From Micromonospora sp. ATCC 39149 (GTDB lineage Bacteria > Actinomycetota > Actinomycetes > Mycobacteriales > Micromonosporaceae), in the NCBI RefSeq assembly GCF_000158815.1, contig NZ_GG657738.1, positions 3,714,079-3,778,078 of the forward strand: a DNA stretch of 64,000 nucleotides, written 5' to 3'. The position numbers were made by a program, and so were the translations under genes. Below are positions 50,376 through 58,948 of the stretch, piece after piece (within the stretch, counting starts at the first letter, position 1; every line of letters begins with the position of its first letter). Below the pieces are notes generated by a model. That model made no database searches, was not told the origin of the DNA, and saw nothing but the letters and a program-made list of their open reading frames with translations.

Positions 50376-53300
50376 ATGGCCCGCCCGGCGGTGTCCGGCA
50401 CGACGCTGCGCTTCGCCGCACTCGTGGCCGCTGTGCTCGGCAGCGGCACGCACGCGTTCACCTTCCTGTACCTCTCGGTACCGCAGCACGTGCGTGTGGC
50501 CGGCGTCACCTACGCTCGCTGCGTCGAGGCGTACCAGCACTCCCTGCCCGCCCCCGACGCGGACTTCGACACATACGTCGCCGCCGGCGAACGGGCCCAG
50601 CAGGAGATCATCCGCTGCCTGGCACCGGTTGGACAGCCCCAGGCGGTCTGGGTGCTCGTCGGCCTCAGCGTACTGCTGGCCCTCGCGGCGGTGCTGTACC
50701 TCGCTACGCCGTGGTGGATCCGTCGTCGGGGGCGGCTCGTCGAGCTGACCGCCGACGCCTTCCCCCGGCTGCACGCCGAACTAGGCCGGCTCAGCACGGT
50801 CGCCGGGCTGGACCGGCCACCGGTGTTCCTGCTCGACCCGGCGGCCGGTGCCCCCGGCGGGCTGGCCTTCGGCCGCGCCGGTCGGTACGCCGTGCGGCTC
50901 AACGCCGGGCTGGTGCCACTGTCGATCACCGACCCAGGGCTGTTCCGCGCCGTGGTGCTGCACGAATTGGCCCACGTCCGAAACCGGGACGTCAGCCTGG
51001 CGTACGCGGTGGTCGCCCTCTGGCGCGCCTTCGTCGCGGTGGCGCTCGTTCCGCTGGTGGTGCTGTCGGTGTACCCCACCCTCCTCACCGATCCCGGCCA
51101 GGTGCCGTGGGACAGCCCGGACAGCGGCATCCTCGACGACTACTTTCGGTGGGACGTCGCCGGCTACGGGGTGACGACGGCCCAGGGCACAATGCGCGCG
51201 TTGCTCTTCGTTGGCGTTTTGTACCTCGCCCGTAACGCGGTGCTGCGCGCCCGGGAGACGTACGCCGACGCCCGGGCCGCGGAGTTCGGCGCCGGGGCGG
51301 ACCTGCGCCGGGTCGTCGCAGCCGCAGCGGCCCGTCGGCCCGCCCCGGGGTGGCGCGGGCGGCTCGGCCGGTTCGGCGTCCACCCCACCGCCGCGACCCG
51401 GCTGGCCACCATCGACGACCCGACGCGCGCGCACCGGCCCGGCTTCGGCGAGCTGTTCGGCGCCGGCCTGACCACGATGATTGCCTTTGACTGCCTGGCC
51501 CATTACGCCCGAGCCCTACCCCACACCGGTGCCGCGGGCGCCCAGGCCGCAGCGTGGCTCGTGGCGCCGGTGGTGACCGGAATCCTGGGCGCGGTCGCCT
51601 GGCGGGCGTGGCAGTCGCCCGAACCGCCGGCGGACCGGACCCGGCGGTTGGTCACCGCGACCCTCGGGTTCAGCCTCGGCTGGCTGGTGGGTGACGTGAT
51701 GTCGCTGTCCACTGTCCCAGGTGACTGGGGCGTCCTCGGTGCCTCGTCGATCAGCGGGCAGGTCACGTTCGGCTCGGGGCCGGTGATGGGGGGCTACGAC
51801 GCCGGTTCGGCCCTCGTCGCGGCGCTGCTGCTGACCGGGGGGATGCTGGCGCAGGCGGGGGTCCTCTTCGCTGCCGCCCGGTCCTGGTCGGCGCGGGGTG
51901 CGACCGGCCGGTGGGCATGGGCCGCCGGTGCCGCTGTCACCGCTGTGCCGTTCGCCGCGTGGATCGGCATCTGGTTCGATGTGCATGCGGCCCCCTACCT
52001 GGTGGGTCATCTGTACAGCGTCGGCACCGCCGACCTGGCCCGCGTCGGCGTCGGCATCTGGCAGGGGCCGGGGTTCGCCCTGCTGACCCTCTTCTACCCG
52101 CCGGTCGAGATCCTCCGCGAGCGGCTGCTGGTGGTGCCCGTCCTGGCGCTGGCCTGGCTCTATCCGCTGGCTGCCGGGCTGCGACCATGGTGGCGCAGGT
52201 GGCGTGCCGCTTCCGGGTCACCGCCCGCAGCCGACGCCACCGGTCCGGGTCATCCGGCGCGGCCTCGTGAGGTGCCGGCACCGGATGACCCGCGGATCGG
52301 CGAGGGGATACGTGCGGCGCTGCGGGTGGCGCTGCTCGGGGCCGCCGGATTCGCCGTCGCGCTGCTCGCCACACGGGCGGCGGTACGGCTGTTCGCGCCG
52401 GAACGGGCCGGCGCGGCGGACTTTCCCGGTTACTTCTACTTCGCCCAGATCGCGGCGGCCACGCTCGTCCAGGCAGTGGTGGGCGGATGGCTGACTGCCC
52501 GGCGTCGCCCCCTCGGGCTGGTCCTCGGGCAGTTGGGCGCGATGGTCGTCGCGGTGCTGGCCACGGTGGCGATTCTCGGCGCGCAGACCCTCGGCGGCTG
52601 CCTGGCCGCGTTCCGGTTCGCCTCGTCCATTTGCCGCCCACCCAACGACCTGCCCTGGGCGCTGCGGTTGCTGCGGACCCTGGCCGTCGAGGGCGCACTC
52701 GCCGCCCTGCTCGCCGGTGTGGCAGTCGTCGTCGCGTCCGAACTGGCCCGACGCCTGGCGGCGCGGATGGAACTGGATGGCTCGGCGGCGCGACGGGCCT
52801 GGTCGGCGGCGTTGCTGGTGCTCCTGCTCAGTGCCGGCGGCCTCGCGGCGCAGGGCGTGTACGCCTCGGGGGAGGGGGCGGCCGTGGCGACCGCCCGGCC
52901 ATCGGCGTCCGCTTCCGTCGCCCCACGGTCGGCCGGTCCAGGCCGTCCGTTGACCGCCGCCGAGGCGACCGCCGCAGTGCGGGCCGCCGAGCGCGCGGTG
53001 CCACCCGGCTGGCAGCAAACGGCGGAAAACGAGGAAGACTCGTCGGCTCAGCACCGCTACGACCCGGCGGGGTGCCGCCCGCTGGCCACCGGGGCGTACC
53101 GGAGGGCTCTCGAGGCAGGGAAGCGGGCGTCGGCGCGGTCGACGCTGACCAACGGTGGCCGGCTGGCTTCGACGACCGTGGAGGTCGACGTCGTCTCGTA
53201 CGCCACAGCGGTGCCGGAGTCGGTGCTGCGCGACGCGGAGCGGAAGCGGGTCAATTGCCCTCGGTTCACGGTTACCACGGCCACCGGCTTCCAGGTGGCG

Positions 53301-53528
53301 TACGAGGTGCGCCCAGGGGCCGCCCTGCCCCTGGGCGACCAGGCCTGGCGGGTGGACTACGACATGTCGACGCCGTCCAGCCCACCGGTGCGGGGCCGCT
53401 GGTCCGAGGCCATCGTACGGGTGGACCACACCCTGGTCACGGTCTCGATGATCGCTGTTGGCGAGCCACTCGACGAGGTGCTCCTAGGCGACCTGCTGAC
53501 GCGCGCGGTCTCCGCCCTGCCCCGGTGA
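50376..53528 (+). CDS. Large M48-family membrane metalloprotease
   Basis: A 1050-residue polytopic protein. The N-terminal part is an M48 (HtpX/Ste24-like) protease: helices at about 10-35 and 88-112, the zinc site H196-E-L-A-H200 in VVLHELAHVRNRD, and a downstream Glu in RETYADARAAEFG. From about 370 to 830 there are many more membrane helices, and a C-terminal soluble domain (about 850-1050) with a sensor-like beta region (TVEVDVVSYATAVPESVL). Most M48 proteases have only 280-450 residues, so the multi-helix and extracellular extension is unusual. ATG 50376 follows directly after the upstream gene. Confidence 0.85.
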   Translation: MARPAVSGTTLRFAALVAAVLGSGTHAFTFLYLSVPQHVRVAGVTYARCVEAYQHSLPAPDADFDTYVAAGERAQQEIIRCLAPVGQPQAVWVLVGLSVLLALAAVLYLATPWWIRRRGRLVELTADAFPRLHAELGRLSTVAGLDRPPVFLLDPAAGAPGGLAFGRAGRYAVRLNAGLVPLSITDPGLFRAVVLHELAHVRNRDVSLAYAVVALWRAFVAVALVPLVVLSVYPTLLTDPGQVPWDSPDSGILDDYFRWDVAGYGVTTAQGTMRALLFVGVLYLARNAVLRARETYADARAAEFGAGADLRRVVAAAAARRPAPGWRGRLGRFGVHPTAATRLATIDDPTRAHRPGFGELFGAGLTTMIAFDCLAHYARALPHTGAAGAQAAAWLVAPVVTGILGAVAWRAWQSPEPPADRTRRLVTATLGFSLGWLVGDVMSLSTVPGDWGVLGASSISGQVTFGSGPVMGGYDAGSALVAALLLTGGMLAQAGVLFAAARSWSARGATGRWAWAAGAAVTAVPFAAWIGIWFDVHAAPYLVGHLYSVGTADLARVGVGIWQGPGFALLTLFYPPVEILRERLLVVPVLALAWLYPLAAGLRPWWRRWRAASGSPPAADATGPGHPARPREVPAPDDPRIGEGIRAALRVALLGAAGFAVALLATRAAVRLFAPERAGAADFPGYFYFAQIAAATLVQAVVGGWLTARRRPLGLVLGQLGAMVVAVLATVAILGAQTLGGCLAAFRFASSICRPPNDLPWALRLLRTLAVEGALAALLAGVAVVVASELARRLAARMELDGSAARRAWSAALLVLLLSAGGLAAQGVYASGEGAAVATARPSASASVAPRSAGPGRPLTAAEATAAVRAAERAVPPGWQQTAENEEDSSAQHRYDPAGCRPLATGAYRRALEAGKRASARSTLTNGGRLASTTVEVDVVSYATAVPESVLRDAERKRVNCPRFTVTTATGFQVAYEVRPGAALPLGDQAWRVDYDMSTPSSPPVRGRWSEAIVRVDHTLVTVSMIAVGEPLDEVLLGDLLTRAVSALPR

Positions 53529-53544
53529 CCCCGGCGGTGGCCCC

Positions 53545-53619
53545 GGCCGGGTCGCCTGGGACTCGAACCCAGAATCTAAGGATTGAAAGTCACCAGAACC
53601 GGACTACGCTTCCCCGGCC
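53545..53619 (-). pseudogene. tRNA-Lys-like relic (3' half)
   Basis: On the minus strand GACTTTCAATCC, TTAGATTCTGGG and TTCGAGTCCCAGGCGACCC match the 3' half of the tRNA-Lys gene at 55441-55512 with about three differences. Short ends (GGCCGGG, CCCGGCC) could pair like an acceptor stem, but no D-arm forms and four extra bases follow the T-arm. It points in the opposite direction to the intact tRNA-Lys gene. Such relics often mark old integration sites. Confidence 0.7.
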
Positions 53620-53920
53620 TCGCGAGGTAGTCGAGTCGAGTCCTGTAGTCCAGATTCCCGCTGTGCCGTCCGGCCGCGTTTGCGCTGTTCCGCGCCATGC
53701 CTACAGCGAGACGTAGTGACGGGAGGAATGTCGAGGTTGAAATCCAGAATCCGTGCCGTGAATCCGTCCGGCGTCGGAAACATACGAGCACCGTGGAGCA
53801 ACCGCCAGCGCAGGTCACTAGGAGCTCAGCCCAGCCACGACCGCACCGCGCCGGACTTCGAGGGCAGGTTGTCGATCAGGGCTTGTGCGACCTGTCGGGC
53901 ACATGTCAGGTCCGATGCTG

Positions 53921-54247
53921 TCAATGTGCTGCTGGGTTCGCTGCGGGCCGACCGCTTCGATCGGGCTGGGCGGGCCGGCCAGCTCCGGCCGGGCGGCCAA
54001 CCGGAGCTGGCCGCAGTATGGGCGCCACCTGTCGTAACGGCTCCGATCCCTTCGGCGCTGGTGGACCGGACCGTGCCGCTGCCCGGAGGAACTCAACCGA
54101 CTCCCGTAGCGGCGCCATGGTGATGACGCCGACAGGGAAGGCAAGCAGCCAGAGCGGCCGGAGTGCCTCGCCCAGGTTGGCGGCGGGCCAAGCGACGAGG
54201 AGGCCCGTGGTGCAGAAGTCGAGCAGCAGCGAGGTCAGACTGGTCAC
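53921..54247 (-). CDS. Possible small membrane protein
   Basis: A 108-residue frame from GTG 54247 with two hydrophobic stretches (SLLLDFCTTGLLVAWPAANL, LRPLWLLAFPVGVITMAPL). The last 40 residues are Pro/Arg-rich and look like translated noncoding DNA. No ribosome-binding site or family is recognised. Together with neighbouring IS remnants it may be decayed; the real part, if any, is the N-terminal 65 residues. The rest of 53620-53920 shows no gene. Confidence 0.3.
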   Translation of the reverse strand: MTSLTSLLLDFCTTGLLVAWPAANLGEALRPLWLLAFPVGVITMAPLRESVEFLRAAARSGPPAPKGSEPLRQVAPILRPAPVGRPAGAGRPAQPDRSGRPAANPAAH

Positions 54248-54294
54248 TGGTACGACCGTGTGTAGTCGGGACGGCAGCCACCGTCACACTAGCG

Positions 54295-54706
54295 TGAGCG
54301 TCGCTGTCGATCCGGCCACCGCCGCGACGAGCACGGGGCCCAATGCCTCCCCGGGGCGCGCGACCAGCGCGCTGATCGCGTGGGTACTGGCACGGCCGAC
54401 CGTAGCGGTGCTGCTGGGCATCGATGCGGACCGGCGGCCATCCGAAGCGATGATCCGCAGACTGCTCCAAGCCATCGACCCGGATCTGCTCACTACGGCG
54501 ATCGGGATCTGGCTCGCCGCCAGGATCCCTGCACCAGCACCCGGGTCCAGACGAGCGATCGCCGTGGACGGCAAGACCCTGCGCGGCTCACGCACCCGCG
54601 ACAGCGCCGCCCGGCACGTCCTCGCAGCCGCCGATCAGCACACCGGCATCGTCCTGGCCAGCACCGACGTCGACACCAAGACCAACGAGATCACCCGCTT
54701 CACAGC
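54295..54706 (+). pseudogene. ISAs1-family transposase fragment
   Basis: The frame reads the middle of an ISAs1-type DDE transposase: RRPSEAMIRRLLQAIDPDLL, then GSRRAIAVDGKTLRGSRTRD with the first catalytic Asp, and RHVLAAADQHTGIVLASTDV, DTKTNEITRF. The N-terminal domain and the remaining catalytic residues are missing. It stops at the edge of an IS701-like fragment on the other strand. Confidence 0.8.
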
Positions 54707-54990
54707 ATCCGGGTCCCACGCGGACTTGTTGAGCAGCCGTTGCATCCGGTCCGGCGTGGTGTCACCGGCGGCCTCTGCCAGGGCCAGCCGTTCTTGCTCG
54801 CCAGCGGCGACAGCAACCCGATCAGGTAGCTCAGCGTCTGCCGGCGCGGCTCCGCCCGCCCGAACCGGTGCGCGAACCGCGCCAACAGATCATCCAGAGC
54901 CGCCCGCCAGCCCACGATGTCATCGATGAACACAAGCACCGGAGCCTGCCCGCCCTGCGGCCGGCCACAACAGACAGACGGTGCGATCAC
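54700..54990 (-). pseudogene. IS701-like transposase N-terminal fragment, frameshifted
   Basis: From 54990 the minus strand reads WRAALDDLLARFAHRFGRAE, PRRQTLSYLIGLLSPLASKN, GW, typical of IS701-family transposases. After GW the homology continues one frame away (LAEAAGDTTPDRMQRLLNKS, AWDPDAVKR) to about 54705, so one base was gained or lost. The catalytic domain is absent. Confidence 0.8.
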
Positions 54991-55440
54991 GCCACCGATC
55001 CGCCGAATAGCATCGACATCCGCAGCTACGCAGGAGACGCAACTTTGACGTCGATCATGCCGATGAGCTGCCGAAACTTCAGATCAGGCAACTGCGGCTG
55101 GTGTACTAGACTAGTTCTCCAACAGCACATCGTGACCCTGGCGGGGCTTCCCGCCAGATCATCCAGCAAGAGAGACGACGACCGCGCTGTCCACTGGTGG
55201 TTGCGGTGTTTCCGGAGCGCGATCATCATCACCTGCCAAACGATCGCCCGGACGGGGGCAGCGCAGGGAGGCGAGGCAGTCGCAGATCCTCCGGCTGGTA
55301 CTCGCGAGCCGCTGTGGGCGATCGTCACGTAGGACCGGAGCCCGTCTGCGACTTCCAGCACGGTCGGCCGCACCGGGCCGCAGGGCTTCCCGCAGGCGGA
55401 CCCGACCCGGAGGAGGCATTCGGGTAATCTGTGGCTCAGC
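54991..55440. other. 450-nt stretch without a recognisable gene
   Basis: Both strands have short open frames with poor codon bias and no recognised motif. It separates the IS remnants from tRNA-Lys and includes the promoter region of that tRNA. Confidence 0.4.
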
Positions 55441-55512
55441 GGGCCGTTAGCTCAATGGCAGAGCTGAGGACTTTTAATCCTTAGGTTCTGGGTTCGAGTC
55501 CCAGGCGGCCCA
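55441..55512 (+). tRNA. tRNA-Lys (TTT)
   Basis: Acceptor GGGCCGT pairs with GCGGCCC, discriminator A. The D-arm is TAGCTCAATGGCAGAGC, the anticodon arm GAGGA-CTTTTAA-TCCTT (anticodon TTT) and the T-arm TCTGGGTTCGAGTCCCAGG. CCA is not encoded. It is flanked by mobile-element debris on both sides. Confidence 0.96.
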
Positions 55513-55552
55513 CCGTTTGAACTGGGAAAATATATCAACATCACCACCTGCC

Positions 55553-55628
55553 GTTGTTCCTTGCGCGAATATTGTCGGATTCCGGGTCTTGATGTGTGCG
55601 AGCACCCGCCGAGCACCCCGCTCGGGGA
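55553..55628. repeat. 75-bp direct repeat, copy 1
   Basis: The sequence from CTTGCGCGAATATTGTCGG to CCGAGCACCCCGCTCGGGGA is repeated in the same orientation at 60141-60215, differing by a few substitutions and small gaps. The 3' end holds the small stem CCGAGC-ACCCC-GCTCGG. This copy starts 40 nt after tRNA-Lys. Confidence 0.8.
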
Positions 55629-55644
55629 TGGCAGTAGGCGACGC

Positions 55645-55860
55645 GGTGCGGGCACCGTCCTCGCCGAGGGTTTCCTCACCGAGGAGCAGGCCGACCGGGA
55701 CGCCGGGCTGCACTACGCGCGCCACTACGGCACGGTAGTCATCTACCCCAGCCCTCGGTGCTGGCGTTCGGATCGGCGGGCCTCGTCACCGGCACCCTGA
55801 TCGCCAATGCCATCGGCAACAGCAGCGCCAGGTCCCGGGCCGAACGCCCGGTCCTTCAGC
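55645..55860 (+). pseudogene. Frameshifted remnant of an unidentified protein
   Basis: One frame reads VLAEGFLTEEQADRDAGLHY, ARHYGTVVIYPS. After a shift another reads PSVLAFGSAGLVTGTLIANA, IGNSSARSRAE, as if a soluble segment led into a membrane helix. Neither part has both a start and a sensible end. No family is recognised. Confidence 0.4.
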
Positions 55861-56090
55861 CGAGTAGGCCGCTGGTGCGACGGGACAGCTCGGCGAGCCG
55901 ATCATCGGCCTGCTCTCGGCAGAGTCGCACCCAGTCCTTGCCCTCTGCCGCGACGACACGTCATGGACGCCCTCGTGATCGGCATGGGCGGCGGCGTCAT
56001 GGTCGCGTTGCTGGTTGCTGACGAGGACTGAGCAGGGCGACGGCCTCCCTGTATGCCCGACGAAGTATCCAGCAGCCGTATGGCCGTCCG

Positions 56091-56170
56091 GTGACCACGT
56101 ACAAAATCGCCGCCCGACTGCCCGCCATCGATGAGCTACGGAGACACTGCAAGGCGCTGGCCGTCCCTGC
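56091..56170 (+). pseudogene. N-terminal remnant of a conserved actinobacterial protein
   Basis: From GTG 56091 the frame reads TTYKIAARLPAIDELRRHCK, ALAV. This resembles the opening of a hypothetical family common in Streptomyces and Micromonospora (helix with DELRRHCKALA). It then becomes unrelated sequence. The rest of 55861-56338 holds no gene I can support. Confidence 0.35.
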
Positions 56171-56338
56171 GGGCCTACGCGCGAGCCGGCGAGCCGCCAG
56201 CGACCTCCCACGCACACTTCTACTGACCTCTGTCCCCGTGCTGCTCCCCGTCCCGCCCGCCTGCGGGCGGGACGGATCCTGTGCCGTGCACGGTTAAACG
56301 GGGTGGCTGGTGAACATGCGTTCTGGCACCCTGCTGAC

Positions 56339-56908
56339 ATGTCCCAGATCGCCTTTCAACCGCGCAGCATGGCCGAACTGCGCACGCTGGCCGCTAAAGG
56401 CGCTCGGGTGAAGTACCTGTTCTTCTGGGGACACCGACCACAACCCGACGGCAGCATCGGACCGGGATGCCTGAGCCAATGGTGGCCTGCCCCGTTCGTT
56501 GTGAACGAGGTCCGATACGCCACGGCCGAGCACTACATGATGGTCGGTAAGGCCCGCCTGTTCGGCGACGAGGCCACCGCTGCGCGGATGCTGACGGTGC
56601 CGAGCCCGGGCGCGGTCAAGGCTTTGGGCCGGCAGGTTCAGGGCTTCGACCAGACTGTTTGGGACGCGCATCGCTTCGACCTCGTCGTCGCCGGCAACGT
56701 GGCCAAGTTCGGCCAGCACCCTGAGCTTCGGAAGTACCTGGCGCGTACCGGCAACCGGATACTGGCCGAGGCCAGCCCGGTGGACCGGATCTGGGGCATC
56801 GGCCTGGCCGCGACGGATCCACGCACGTGCAACCCCGCCCAATGGCGCGGCCTGAATCTGCTCGGGTTCGCGCTCATGCACGCCCGCGCCCAACTCGCCA
56901 CGGGATGA
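56339..56908 (+). CDS. NADAR-family protein (YbiA-like)
   Basis: A 189-residue protein of the NADAR superfamily (N-glycosidases acting on ADP-ribose or ribosylated pyrimidine intermediates). The motifs are KYLFFWGHRPQPDG, YATAEHYMMVGKARLFGD with the catalytic-site Glu, FDLVVAGNVAKFGQHPELR and RIWGIGLA near the end. NADAR proteins can reverse DNA ADP-ribosylation and act as antitoxins to DarT-type toxins, but no toxin gene is adjacent. ATG 56339 fits the family start. Confidence 0.88.
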   Translation: MSQIAFQPRSMAELRTLAAKGARVKYLFFWGHRPQPDGSIGPGCLSQWWPAPFVVNEVRYATAEHYMMVGKARLFGDEATAARMLTVPSPGAVKALGRQVQGFDQTVWDAHRFDLVVAGNVAKFGQHPELRKYLARTGNRILAEASPVDRIWGIGLAATDPRTCNPAQWRGLNLLGFALMHARAQLATG

Positions 56909-57540
56909 ACCTGAAGATCCGTGCACATCACGTGCGTCTCGGTGCCCGGCAGTTCCGAATCATCCGCCCAGCCGACGCTTTGCCCGGCGTGGCCTTGCCG
57001 ACAAAAACCCGTGGTACGTGCTGGAACTCGACGCCACGCCGCATTCGCCATCACGGGTCTGTGGATGCTGGCAGCCCGATCGCGTCACACGCTGGTACAC
57101 GTGCCGATGCGAGGCAACACGCCACCAGATCTGCCCAGTACCAGTGTGGGCGTTGGCGAGCTCGACCTGGTGCTGAGTCACTTCGACCTTCAGTTCGCCC
57201 CGAACCAGTGGAAGCACGTTCGCAGCCGGCTGGGGCATTGGGGCGCGCCGCATCGCTTCCGGGTCAGGCGACCGGTCCTCCCGGCGCAGCGAGGCGACGA
57301 GGACAGCCGGGTTTTGGACGATCCACTGCGTGGCGGCAACACCTCTGCCCGGCTGTGCCCACCGAACTCGGCCCCCGTACCGCTGTCACGTGAACGACCT
57401 CGGGCAGCGGGCGCAGGTTGCGAAGGGATCCGGCCACTGGTTCCTCCTCAGGGGTGACTTGCATCCCTCAACGTCCAGACGGCGGGCAAATGGCACCACC
57501 ACGAGAAGAATCCCGAAGGCGAGGTCGGTCCGAACAGGTC
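56909..57540 (+). other. 632-nt stretch with decayed coding traces
   Basis: Short plus-strand segments look protein-like in different frames (KNPWYVLELDATPHSP; VGELDLVLSHFDLQFAPNQW, KHVRSRLGHWG) but are not joined. This suggests a gene broken by several frameshifts. No family is recognised and no other feature is seen. Confidence 0.35.
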
Positions 57541-57614
57541 CAATCGTCCTCAGCCGGCAGCGAGGGTGAACGGGCATTCTTCACGGCAGGCAGCCGAAGC
57601 ATCGTGCCGGTGAT

Positions 57615-58610
57615 TCATGATGCGTCCGACCGGCGGTCGGGGGAACGCGGCGGAATCGGCGCGACCGAGGGCACCACGATCGGCGGCTTCGGCAGTGGAT
57701 CCAGGTCGGGCAGGAGTTCCCCGGGGGCGGGAAGCGTGACGCCCGGGTCGGGTAGTTGCGGCAACAGGGGCAGCGGCGGAAGCGTGGCATCGATCGGCCG
57801 GGGAACGCCGTCGAGCCGTGGGGGGCGCGATGGCAGCTCCGACGGGCGGGGAGAGACTGCCGGTACCGGCGTCGGCGTCGGCGTCGGTACGACCACCGGC
57901 GCCTGCGTACGGTGAGATGTGGCCGCTGGGGTGCCAGGTGTACGGGTCTGGCCGACTGGTTCGAGGACCGACCCGCGGGTTGGGGGCCGGGGCGGCTCGG
58001 GCGTTACGTGTTCCACAGCGAGTAGCGCCAGTGCGACGGTGGCGACGGTGGCGGTGGCCACGGCGACGGTGGCGGTCGCCGGTGTGGCGGAATTGGCCAG
58101 CCGTCGGAATGCCACGAGCCACGGCGGTACGAACAAGCCGAGCGAAGCCGCCCGTAGCCACCGCCGTGCCCGGGTCAGGTGCGACTCGACAGAACGGCGC
58201 GTCAGGCCGAGACGCTGGGCGACGCTGTCGGTGTCGGCACCACGGCCCGTAGCGACGCACACCTGGTAGGTCGTGGCCGGCAAGCGTCGCAGTTCGCCGA
58301 CGAGCCAGTTCGCCAACTCCCGGTCACTGACGGCTTCGGCGAGCTCCGGCGCGGTCCGATCCGCTTCGTCACCAAGTCTGGCTGCGGCGACCTGCTCCCG
58401 ACCGCGGCGGCGGAGCAGATCCACGTAACGCCGGTAGGCGACAGTCGAGGTCCAGGCAGTGGCGTTCCTGGCATGTGCCAGTTCAGGCTTATCCAGCAGG
58501 GCCAGGAGAGCCTCCTGCGCGCAGTCCTCCGCGTCGTGCCGACTGGCGCCCGCTGCGAGACAACGCCGGATGGCTGACTCTCGCACCCGTACGAGTTCGG
58601 AATCCTGCAT
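57615..58610 (-). CDS. ECF-like RNA polymerase sigma factor with membrane anchor and Pro-rich tail
   Basis: A 331-residue protein. Sigma region 2 is at about 10-70 (SRHDAEDCAQEALLALLD, ATAWTSTVAYRRYVDLLRR) and region 4 at about 105-155 (DTDSVAQRLGLTRRSVESHL). They are followed by a hydrophobic helix (about 178-200, TVAVATATVATVALALLAVE) and about 130 Pro/Thr-rich residues. Normal ECF factors end after region 4, while here the sigma domains are tethered to the membrane with an extracytoplasmic tail. No separate anti-sigma gene is adjacent, so release could require proteolysis. ATG 58610 is followed by MQDSELVRVRES. Confidence 0.85.
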   Translation of the reverse strand: MQDSELVRVRESAIRRCLAAGASRHDAEDCAQEALLALLDKPELAHARNATAWTSTVAYRRYVDLLRRRGREQVAAARLGDEADRTAPELAEAVSDRELANWLVGELRRLPATTYQVCVATGRGADTDSVAQRLGLTRRSVESHLTRARRWLRAASLGLFVPPWLVAFRRLANSATPATATVAVATATVATVALALLAVEHVTPEPPRPPTRGSVLEPVGQTRTPGTPAATSHRTQAPVVVPTPTPTPVPAVSPRPSELPSRPPRLDGVPRPIDATLPPLPLLPQLPDPGVTLPAPGELLPDLDPLPKPPIVVPSVAPIPPRSPDRRSDAS

Positions 58611-58742
58611 GCGGTTCGGCCCTTCCGCTCGGCCCGCCGACCAGCCCGCACAGTGTGGCAGGAGGGCTCCCGGATTGCGGGTCGGCAAGGGCACCGTGGA
58701 TCGGTGTCAAACTGGGGTGCGTGTAACGCGCTCCGGCGGCGA

Positions 58743-58821
58743 CCCTCCAGTGATCTGCCGTTTGGCCGGCGACCCTTGCGCTACCGCTAAACGACGCGGC
58801 TGAAGGGAGATCACTGGAGGG
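58743..58821. repeat. Long inverted repeat between sigma factor and SH3-type genes
   Basis: CCCTCCAGTGATCT (58743-58756) and AGATCACTGGAGGG (58808-58821) are exact reverse complements around a 51-nt loop that itself has CGTTT/AAACG complementarity. It could be a large cruciform, a small RNA or the end of a miniature mobile element. It lies in the 5' region of the sigma factor gene. Confidence 0.75.
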
Positions 58822-58948
58822 CCTGTCATCTGCCGGAGGTCCGATGCTGACAGCTCAGCGTACCGGTGGGGCAGACGATCCGATGGTGGTCAGGAACTCG
58901 GCGGGATCCCATAACAAGGCCTGACCGCCACCGGGCCACGGGAGTGCC

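Noticed and set aside
53545..53619. Functional tRNA gene on the minus strand
   Set aside because: The T-arm and anticodon half look good, but no D-arm forms and extra bases separate T-arm and acceptor.
53697..54929. 410-residue plus-strand open frame
   Set aside because: Only its middle part matches an ISAs1 transposase; the rest has no protein-like character.
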